From Lentisphaerota bacterium (GTDB lineage: Bacteria; Verrucomicrobiota; Kiritimatiellia; RFP12; UBA1067): a stretch of 35,428 bases of DNA. A model generated the notes under the pieces. It had not been told where the DNA came from. It ran no database searches and worked only from the letters and a program-made list of their open reading frames with translations. Where the stretch lies: contig DUPH01000162.1 in the NCBI GenBank assembly GCA_012838435.1, forward strand, positions 1-35,428, given 5' to 3'. The number at the start of each line of letters is the position of its first letter. Within the stretch, counting starts at the first letter, position 1. Of the stretch, positions 29,978 through 35,428 are shown one piece after another. Made by a program: the position numbers and the translations under genes.

Positions 29978-32224
29978 TCATGGGGCGGGGAAGAGGGTTG
30001 GGAGCAGGCTGCCGGTGAGTTCGTCGTCAACCGCGAAGAAGGCGAAGCCGGCGAGACGGCGGCGGCGGGTTTCGGCGATCTGCAGCGCGGCGGTGACGGC
30101 ATCGAACTGGCATTCGTCAGCGCCGCTGCCGAGACCGGGCACGAGTTTGTCCGCTGGCGCGGCGGCGAGGCACGCGGCGAGCTGTGCGTTGAAATCGGCC
30201 GGGCTTTCGGTGTAGATCATCGGGCAGGCGAAGTCGATCAGTCCGTCGCGCAGCCATTCGGGCCAGGCTTGGCCGTGCGCGGCAGCGGCGGCGGGCGTGG
30301 GGAAGACGGCGGCTGAGAGCGAGACTTCGGGAGCGGCGTCGCGCAGGGCGGCGCGGAGTTCGCGGATGAAGGTGGTCATGGTGGCGCGGCGAAATTCGGC
30401 GAAGGGCGCGGCGAGCGCGCCGCCGGGCAGGACGTCGGCGGGCCAGGCGGCGACGGGCTGGCCGCGCGCGGCTTCGAAGGCTTTGCGGGTGGCGGGCGCG
30501 TAGCAGCCGGTGGTTTCGGGGTAGCGCACGTAGTCGAGGTGGATGCCGGCCACGCCGCGGCGGGCGAGGGTACGCAGGCTGTCGATCAGCAGGACGCGGT
30601 TTTCGGGCAGGGAGGGGCAGAGCCAGGGCAGTGTGTTGCCGGCGGCGTCGCGCATCAGGCGGTCTTCGCGGGTGAGGCGCGTAATCAGGGCGGGGGCGGC
30701 ACCTTCGAGCGTCCAGCAGGTGACCCAGGCGTGAAGGGCGGTCTTGTGGCGGTCTGCGGCGGTGAGGGCTTCCGCCAGCGTATCGACAGAGGCGCGGCGA
30801 CCGGACTGCGTATAGAGCGGGGTGGCGGCGCTTTGCCAGTGGACGAAAAGGGTGTTGACGCGGTGCGCGGCGAGTTGGTCGAGTAGGCCTCGCCAGCCGC
30901 GCGGATGGCGGGCGGTCGGCAGCGGATTCCAAGCGGCGCGCATTTCGTTGGCGACGGTGGCGGCAGGGAGCGGAGCCGGGGCGGCCGGTGGCGGCAGGGG
31001 CGCCAGGCCGAGGTTGGGACAGAGGCTGCGGGCAAGGGTGTTCATCAGGGCGGCGGCGGAGGGGTAGGCCAGCGGCGGGACATGGGCGAACCAGACGCCG
31101 CGCGGGGTGAGCGCGCAGGCCGGAATGTCGGTATTGCGGCCGGTATCGTCGGCCCAGGTGGCCACGACGCGGGCGTCGGTGCCGGGACGGACGGAGGGAG
31201 GGATGATGCTGGTGGTGACGTGGGGGACGCGCGCCGGGGCACCGGGCAGGCGCGAGGGATCGCAGATCAGGGCGGACCAGGGCTGCGCGGGTTCGGAGCC
31301 TTGCCAGGTGCCGGGGCGCAGGCCGAGGCTGGCGGCGAGTTGGGGCGAGGCGTTGTAGAAGACGATAATGCGGCCGTTGCGGTCGACAAAGCGGGTGAGG
31401 CGGCTGAGTTGGCGTGAGGGGAGGGTGGGGGAGTAGGGCAGGAGCAGGAGCGTGTAGGGGTCGAGTGCGTCGAGCGAGTCGTCGATGACGGTGCAGGGGA
31501 TGTCGGCTTTGGCGAGCAGGCGGACACAGCGGTCGGTGAGGGCGTCGGCGAGGGCGGTTTCGCCCGGTGCGGTGGTGTCGCTGGCGCGGACGATGGCGAC
31601 GGCATCGGTGCGGGCGGAGGCGGCGTTGAGGGTGATGAGGGTGGTGCCGGCGCTCTGTTTCCAGGCGGAGATGCGCAGGGTGTGGGATTTTTTCCAGGGG
31701 CCGGGGCGGCCTTCGGGCTGGAAGATGCCGCGCGGCAGGTCGAGGCGTCGGCGCTGGCCGGAGGTGAAGGCGGGGGAGGCGTTATACCAGCCCTTGCCGG
31801 ACTGGAGGTGGATCGAGAGGCCGCGGATCGGCGCGGCATCGGTGCAGGAGAGGGTAAGCTGGAGGGCTGTGGCGGTCTTCGGGATGCGGGCGGGAAGGGG
31901 GATGTCCCAGTAGACGCGCTCGTGCGGGCCATCGAAGCGCACGGGCAGGCGCAGGCCGTCAGGGGCGGCTTCGGCAGGGAGCGTGGCTTCGCCGGCGCGG
32001 ATCTCGGCGGCGGCGGGGAAGGGAGGGAGGATCGGCGTTTCGGCGGCGGTGCAACGGAGGGCGGCGCAGAGCAGGACGGCCGCTGCGCGGCTGATTAGGG
32101 GGGCTCGTGCAAAATCCCCCGTGACATGGGCGTCCCGCCCATGAAACACGGGCAAGATGCCCGTGCCACACCTGCAAGCAAGAGGTTTTGCAATATCCTC
32201 TAGGGAGAAACCTTCAACTTTCAA
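29978..32224 (-). CDS. Secreted GHL10-type (DUF187) glycoside hydrolase-like protein
   Basis: Up to 748 residues. The C-terminal half (about 420-740) is a family-10-like TIM barrel: NEMRAAWNPL, LLDQLAAHRVNTLFVHWQSAATPLY, LHAWVTCWTLEG, the hallmark GIHLDYVRYPET, and DFACPMIYTESP. The N-terminal half is beta-rich (about 60-220) and then has a glutamine-amidotransferase-like alpha/beta segment (about 230-400; CTVIDDSLDALDPYTLLLLPYSP). A signal peptide (LISRAAAVLLCAALRCTAAE) lies near residue 42. No ATG precedes it in frame: the open frame begins with TTG at 32224 in a heptad array and passes through a double-hairpin repeat read as GTGILPVFHGRDAHVTG. The true start is thus a TTG or GTG between 32146 and 32224. 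Exported polysaccharide hydrolase, substrate unknown. Confidence 0.85.
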   Translation of the reverse strand: MKVEGFSLEDIAKPLACRCGTGILPVFHGRDAHVTGDFARAPLISRAAAVLLCAALRCTAAETPILPPFPAAAEIRAGEATLPAEAAPDGLRLPVRFDGPHERVYWDIPLPARIPKTATALQLTLSCTDAAPIRGLSIHLQSGKGWYNASPAFTSGQRRRLDLPRGIFQPEGRPGPWKKSHTLRISAWKQSAGTTLITLNAASARTDAVAIVRASDTTAPGETALADALTDRCVRLLAKADIPCTVIDDSLDALDPYTLLLLPYSPTLPSRQLSRLTRFVDRNGRIIVFYNASPQLAASLGLRPGTWQGSEPAQPWSALICDPSRLPGAPARVPHVTTSIIPPSVRPGTDARVVATWADDTGRNTDIPACALTPRGVWFAHVPPLAYPSAAALMNTLARSLCPNLGLAPLPPPAAPAPLPAATVANEMRAAWNPLPTARHPRGWRGLLDQLAAHRVNTLFVHWQSAATPLYTQSGRRASVDTLAEALTAADRHKTALHAWVTCWTLEGAAPALITRLTREDRLMRDAAGNTLPWLCPSLPENRVLLIDSLRTLARRGVAGIHLDYVRYPETTGCYAPATRKAFEAARGQPVAAWPADVLPGGALAAPFAEFRRATMTTFIRELRAALRDAAPEVSLSAAVFPTPAAAAAHGQAWPEWLRDGLIDFACPMIYTESPADFNAQLAACLAAAPADKLVPGLGSGADECQFDAVTAALQIAETRRRRLAGFAFFAVDDELTGSLLPTLFPAP
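32124..32165. repeat. Dispersed double-hairpin repeat (GTGILPV type)
   Basis: Two perfect palindromes side by side: CATGGGCGTCCCGCCCATG (32124-32142) and CACGGGCAAGATGCCCGTG (32147-32165), each an 8-bp stem with a 3-nt loop. It is read through by the start of the GHL10 gene. Confidence 0.85.
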
Positions 32225-32247
32225 CGCTCAACTTTCAACGCTCAACG
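32214..32247 (+). repeat. CTTTCAA/CGCTCAA heptad array
   Basis: Five heptads in register: CTTTCAA, CTTTCAA, CGCTCAA, CTTTCAA, CGCTCAA. Two heptads of the same family are at 26338-26351. Confidence 0.8.
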
Positions 32248-32273
32248 GTTATGGGTGGGGGATGCGGTGTACG

Positions 32274-32642
32274 CTACTCCCATTTGTAGACGGAGTCGGA
32301 CTCTTGAGAGGCCGCCATGTTGAGATACTTGTTAGGGGTGAACTGGCGGAAGGCCGAGACGGTTGCTCCTTCGTTGCCATTGCTTGGATAGGCGGGGTAA
32401 AAGGGGGAGCCCGCATTCTGGGGGTGCTGGGGAGGGATGCTTCCGATGGACACCTGTTGGAAGGGGTCTGAGAGTTTGACCGGGTGGTTTTTCTGGGTGT
32501 CCGGGGGTTTGGCGGACGGGGCGGTATGGCGTGTTTTTGGACCCCGTTTGTGGAAAATGCTTTTGTAGAAAGCCACGATCAGAAAAAAGACGCCCAGCAC
32601 GGAGGCGATGAGCGTGACATCGGAAATGGGAAGTTTAGCCAT
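32274..32642 (-). CDS. Small single-pass membrane protein of unknown function
   Basis: 122 residues. One N-terminal membrane helix (about 8-28, VTLIASVLGVFFLIVAFY) is followed by a basic patch (KSIFHKRGPKTR), placing the rest in the cytoplasm by the positive-inside rule. The tail is Pro/Gln/Ser-rich (SIGSIPPQHPQNAGSPFYPAYPSNG) and ends YLNMAASQESDSVYKWE. No enzyme motif. AGGA lies 9 nt before the ATG. It is the last gene of the receiver/KaiC-like/ExeA-like operon, 24 bp after the ATPase stop, so it is probably a membrane partner of those ATPases or of the divergent glycosyltransferase. I do not recognise a family. Confidence 0.75.
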   Translation of the reverse strand: MAKLPISDVTLIASVLGVFFLIVAFYKSIFHKRGPKTRHTAPSAKPPDTQKNHPVKLSDPFQQVSIGSIPPQHPQNAGSPFYPAYPSNGNEGATVSAFRQFTPNKYLNMAASQESDSVYKWE

Positions 32643-32666
32643 ACGGATGAGTCCTGGATAAGCGGT

Positions 32667-33542
32667 TTAGAGGGAGGGTTGGAGTGTGGTGTCTCGTGCG
32701 GCAACCAACTCGTTGTGCAAGACATCAAGTCCGGTGTCGTGGGCGGCCTGTCTGACGATGTCCCTGGTCACGTTTGGGGATTGGGCTGCGAAGCCGAGCA
32801 ACAGGGCGGTGTCGCAGAGGTTATTGATGCTGCGCGGGACGCCCTGCGAATAGGTGTACACGGCGTCAAGGGCATCTTGGCCGAACACCCAGATGTCGCC
32901 ACCCACGGCACGTATGTGATGATGGACGTACTCGGTGGTCTGGGCAGCGGTGAGGGGTTCGAGGTGCCAGTCGAGCTGAATGCGGCGGCGGAGGGATTCG
33001 TGGCGGGCCAGCGCGGGGCGGATGTCATTGGTGCCGGCCAGAATGATGGTGAATAGCGGACACCCCTCTTTTCTCGTGGTTGCCGGGATGCGCAGGTTAC
33101 AGAGATAGTGGGCGAGGTAGAAGCCGTCGCCAACGGCGAGGTGCTGGGCTTCGTCGATAAGCAGGAGCGAACGGGTGAGCGAGTTGGAGTTGCGCTGGCA
33201 GTGGGCTTGGAGCGACATCAGCGCCTCGGGCAGGGTTTGTGCGTGGTCGGGCAGGTCGAGGGATCGCAGGATGTGGCGGGCCATCGGCAGGCTGCCGTTA
33301 GGGATGGCGTCGATCCTGGTGACTGGCAGCCGGGTCTTCGCGGCATGCCGGTGCAGGCATTCGAGTGTCATGGTTTTGCCGACGCCGTAGGCACCGGTGA
33401 GCAGTCCAGCGATGCGTTCCTGGTCGATCAAGTAGTACAGCCGGGCGATTCCTTCCCTGTGCTGCTCCGTCATGTAGATCAGACGATCATTCACGACGTT
33501 CAGGAAGGGCAGGCCGGTCAGGTTCCAGTAGGCGGTATACAT
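32667..33542 (-). CDS. ExeA-like AAA ATPase
   Basis: 291 residues, cytoplasmic. The opening MYTAYWNLTGLPF is the signature start of ExeA/GspA-type ATPases, including those found beside exopolysaccharide/exosortase genes. Walker A is GAYGVGKT (50-57), Walker B is LLLIDEAQHL (126-135), followed by sensor 1 around TIILAGTND and a sensor-2/arginine stretch LRRRIQLDWHLEPL. The C-terminal helices include GVPRSINNLCDTALLLG, typical of the family. The C-terminal peptidoglycan-binding domain of true ExeA is absent. It lies between a KaiC-like ATPase gene (22 bp) and a small membrane protein gene (24 bp). An energy-dependent assembly or regulatory role in polysaccharide export is inferred from the neighbourhood. 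Confidence 0.87.
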   Translation of the reverse strand: MYTAYWNLTGLPFLNVVNDRLIYMTEQHREGIARLYYLIDQERIAGLLTGAYGVGKTMTLECLHRHAAKTRLPVTRIDAIPNGSLPMARHILRSLDLPDHAQTLPEALMSLQAHCQRNSNSLTRSLLLIDEAQHLAVGDGFYLAHYLCNLRIPATTRKEGCPLFTIILAGTNDIRPALARHESLRRRIQLDWHLEPLTAAQTTEYVHHHIRAVGGDIWVFGQDALDAVYTYSQGVPRSINNLCDTALLLGFAAQSPNVTRDIVRQAAHDTGLDVLHNELVAARDTTLQPSL

Positions 33543-33564
33543 AAGGCACCAGAGTTATCGCTTG

Positions 33565-34434
33565 TTACGGGAGCTGAACCACGGAGGAAAAATGGATGGG
33601 TCTTTTTGGGGAACCGGCGGGGATCGCCGCCGCGGCCGCTAGGGATGGCGCTCTCGGTGACGCCGCCGTCGCCGGGGCTGCCGCTGGGTTTTGCCGGATC
33701 TGTTGCGGTTGGGGTTCGTCAGACAGGCCTGAGCAGGGGCAGGGCGCAGGATCGGTGGTGATGCCGACACCGGGCAAGATGACGAAGGGGAACGGCGTAG
33801 AGAGCTTGCTGCTCTCGCCGAGGTATTTGGTGACACGCAGGATGCGACATCTGTCATGGGTGTGGGCGAGATGGATAACGACCGGACAGAGATCCTCCAA
33901 CCGGTTCTTCAGGGTGTGAGCGGCATTGGAGGCGGGTTTAGGGAGGAGCAGTAGCGAGGTGGCGTCCAGACGCTCAAGTGCGTGGATGAAGGAATAGACG
34001 TGTTCGGCGATGCGCGTTATCGGCTGAATCGCAACCCACGGCAGTACGGGGTCGAACGCGATCCGGCGGATGGACTGCGATTCGACGATCCCGTGAAGCT
34101 CCATGAACGATTGGGGCGGCAACATGACGTTGTTACTGGTGCCGCTTTCCGTAATGAACGTGTTGTACTCCAGAATGGTCAATTGTCCGCTGTTGACGGC
34201 ATCCGCAAAGGGCATGCCGAGGCTTTCGGCGACAATGACCGTGTCCTGCGCCTGATATCGGGAGAGCAGAAGCGCCTTGTCGCCCTCCAGCAGCGCCTGG
34301 TTCAGGAAGTGGCAGGCGAGAATGGATTTACCGCTGCGGCGGCTTCCCCAGCAGAGCACCGGCCGTCCGCGGTAAACGCCGCCAAGGCACTCATCGAAGA
34401 ACGCGAGCCCTAACTTGGTTTTGTCGATGACCAT
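33565..34434 (-). CDS. KaiC/RadA-like RecA-fold ATPase
   Basis: 289 residues. The RecA core: GLAFFDECLGGVYRGRPVLCWGSRRSGKSILACHFL with Walker A GSRRSGKS (30-37), then GDKALLLSRYQ, a hydrophobic strand IRRIAFDPVLPWV in the Walker B position, and LDATSLLLLPKP. Only one RecA domain is present, against two in clock KaiC. The C-terminal 60 residues are Pro/Ala-rich and look disordered. Its start overlaps the 3' end of the receiver gene by 44 nt, so the two are tightly coupled. This matches KaiC-like single-domain ATPases that work with two-component proteins. What it acts on is unknown; polysaccharide synthesis control is inferred from the divergent synthase. Confidence 0.8.
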   Translation of the reverse strand: MVIDKTKLGLAFFDECLGGVYRGRPVLCWGSRRSGKSILACHFLNQALLEGDKALLLSRYQAQDTVIVAESLGMPFADAVNSGQLTILEYNTFITESGTSNNVMLPPQSFMELHGIVESQSIRRIAFDPVLPWVAIQPITRIAEHVYSFIHALERLDATSLLLLPKPASNAAHTLKNRLEDLCPVVIHLAHTHDRCRILRVTKYLGESSKLSTPFPFVILPGVGITTDPAPCPCSGLSDEPQPQQIRQNPAAAPATAASPRAPSLAAAAAIPAGSPKRPIHFSSVVQLP

Positions 34435-34840
34435 GGTTTGTCTCTTTTTCCGGGACGTTACACGTTACTGTTTCGGGGTTGTTCTGGAAAACATTTTGCA
34501 GAATATTCTTAATGAAAACCAGTTCGAACGGCTTGCTCAGGAAGGCGAGCGCGCCGTTGGCTTTTGCGCAGGCATCCAGTTCGGCGGATGGCGCACCGGA
34601 GATCAGAACAACGGGAATGTCTTTGGCTTTCCGGCACAACCTTGTCACCCAGGCCTGGGCGTCAGGTGCGTCCGGGAGCCGGATGTCGGCGATGACCAGT
34701 TGAAACCCGCCTTCGTCCAGTTTAGCTAATGTGTCGGACGCATTCAGTGTGACTTCAACCTGATGCCCCAACCGCGTGATCAGGTTTGCCAGATAATCAC
34801 CAATGGTCCGCTCATCGTCAACGATCAACACTTTTCCCAT
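34391..34840 (-). CDS. Response regulator receiver-domain protein
   Basis: 149 residues from the ATG at 34840, chosen because GGAGCAGG precedes it and MGKVLIVDDE is a standard receiver start. CheY-like domain: acidic pocket D8/D9, phospho-acceptor D52 in LVIADIRLPD, S81 in VLISGAPS, and K103 in FLSKPFE. All key residues are present, so it should be phosphorylated. The receiver ends near residue 120; the last 30 residues (NNPETVTCNVPEKETNHGHRQ) look like an extension created by overlap with the next gene. No DNA-binding output domain and no histidine kinase is nearby. It is first in an operon with two P-loop ATPases, implying that it signals by protein contact, probably to the KaiC-like ATPase. 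Confidence 0.9.
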   Translation of the reverse strand: MGKVLIVDDERTIGDYLANLITRLGHQVEVTLNASDTLAKLDEGGFQLVIADIRLPDAPDAQAWVTRLCRKAKDIPVVLISGAPSAELDACAKANGALAFLSKPFELVFIKNILQNVFQNNPETVTCNVPEKETNHGHRQNQVRARVLR

Positions 34841-34952
34841 AACCTGCTCCACAACACATCCACTCACGAAAGCGACTGCTCCGCCCAGTGGCCAATGCGT
34901 CATAAACCAGAGTAATCTCAGGTTTTTGCGTTTAGTGTTACAAAAAGTGCGG

Positions 34953-34981
34953 TTGCGGTCAAAGACAAAAGGTCATATACT
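34953..34981 (+). promoter_or_regulatory. Sigma70-like promoter for the glycosyltransferase gene
   Basis: TTGCGG (34953-34958) and TATACT (34976-34981) are separated by 17 nt, with transcription starting about 25 bp before the ATG at 35014. It lies in the 173-bp divergent region shared with the receiver operon. Confidence 0.6.
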
Positions 34982-35013
34982 TTGTGGCAACTCACAAAGC
35001 AATGCCATCGGAT

Positions 35014-35428
35014 ATGCAGACGTATATGACCCATCAAACGACCCGTGGCGGCGGGATTGTCACCGGCCGGAGATGCCGGTGCGAGTTCTGCCATCTATCG
35101 GTCCACGTGATCGAGACGCCGATACCGACCGTATGCCCGTACTGTCGGCGGTCGCTCACCCATGAAACCACCGCCCTGCCGGTGGCGCCGGAGTTTCCGG
35201 TGCCGACCGGGCAGGAAGTGAAGAGCCGCTTGGACAAACTCTATTCGCGGCCGCCCAAACTGCTGGTCTTGCTGATTTCGTTTACGGCGATGTTTATGCT
35301 GGGCTGGGCGGTGTTTCTGCAATTGCGCAGCGCGGAGAACTATTGGTATCAGCCGATGGTAAGCATCTACTCCCTGCTGGCGGGATTGTTCGTTGTCTCG
35401 CGCTTTATCATCGCTGCTTTTTACTTGC
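35014..35428 (+). CDS. Membrane glycosyltransferase (GT2-type synthase) with N-terminal zinc-ribbon, cut by window edge
   Basis: 138 residues visible from the ATG at 35014 (a second ATG in frame is at 35026). It starts with a two-CxxC zinc-ribbon-like motif, CRCEFCHL...PTVCPYCRR (about residues 21-46). Two membrane helices follow: LLVLLISFTAMFMLGWAVFL (about 84-103) and SIYSLLAGLFVVSRFIIAAFY (about 117-137). The second is the signature approach to the catalytic domain in processive family-2 synthases (cellulose, hyaluronan and chitin synthase-like), whose GT-A domain would begin just beyond the window. Divergent transcription from the receiver/ATPase operon suggests shared control of an exopolysaccharide. 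The GT2 call rests on the helix pattern only; the catalytic residues are outside the sequence. Confidence 0.65.
   Translation, partial: MQTYMTHQTTRGGGIVTGRRCRCEFCHLSVHVIETPIPTVCPYCRRSLTHETTALPVAPEFPVPTGQEVKSRLDKLYSRPPKLLVLLISFTAMFMLGWAVFLQLRSAENYWYQPMVSIYSLLAGLFVVSRFIIAAFYL

Noticed and set aside
32124-32165. Transcription terminator between the GHL10 gene and its neighbour
   Set aside because: The hairpins lack a following T-run and the coding frame passes through them.
32667-33542. TniB/TnsC-type transposition ATPase or true ExeA of type II secretion
   Set aside because: There is no transposase, no terminal repeats and no secretion genes, and the peptidoglycan-binding domain of ExeA is missing.
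33565-34434. Circadian-clock KaiC
   Set aside because: There is only one RecA domain, and no kaiA or kaiB is present.

Overview
The window comes from a G+C-rich Gram-negative bacterium. Outer-membrane efflux parts, lipoprotein and Sec signal peptides, a GHL10-type glycosidase, a DUF5107/TPR protein, an HzsA-like c-type haem protein, glycine-rich GIGGG surface-protein repeats and many dispersed palindromic and heptad repeats together suggest a polysaccharide-degrading member of the Planctomycetota-Verrucomicrobiota-Kiritimatiellota group, most likely Kiritimatiellota. No rRNA or other strong marker is present, so this placement is an inference.

Layout. 1-2660 (minus): a TolC-like outer-membrane lipoprotein and an HlyD-type adaptor, overlapping by 8 nt; the adaptor is cut by the window edge. 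2661-3106: a gene-free block of hairpins and TCTCTGCG-type repeats. 3107-5511 (minus): L-rhamnose isomerase followed by a class II aldolase, a rhamnose (possibly fucose) breakdown unit. 5693-7039 (plus): a sigma70-like promoter, tRNA-Phe(GAA) and mnmA. 7077-9821 (plus): a large secreted beta-helix enzyme. A likely terminator follows and separates it from 9917-17354 (minus), a unit of a very large DUF5107-TPR-glycosidase-like protein and a di-haem HzsA-like protein that is broken by a frameshift. 17631-23433 (plus): an MmeI-like single-chain restriction-modification enzyme, a NagX/HGSNAT-like membrane acetyltransferase and a secreted glycosidase-like protein. 23438-26946: housekeeping genes (aminotransferase, folC, Nudix hydrolase). 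26948-29551 (minus): a glycine-rich beta-helical surface protein interrupted by one in-frame TGA. 29552-29977: a repeat block. 29978-32224 (minus): a GHL10 glycosidase-like protein whose 5' end runs through a dispersed repeat. 32274-34840 (minus): receiver protein, KaiC-like ATPase, ExeA-like ATPase and a small membrane protein. 35014 onwards (plus): the N-terminus of a membrane glycosyltransferase with a zinc-ribbon, divergent from that operon.

How the genes fit together. The secreted enzymes (beta-helix, DUF5107/TIM-like, GH-like, GHL10) would release sugars from complex polysaccharides. RhaA and the aldolase would feed deoxysugars into central metabolism. The NagX-like protein would acetylate amino sugars at the membrane. 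The right-hand cluster looks like a regulated exopolysaccharide module in which a receiver and two P-loop ATPases accompany a synthase; it is the best candidate for a little-described system here. Two broken reading frames (a C6 frameshift and a TGA) and at least five dispersed repeat families are the other notable signals.
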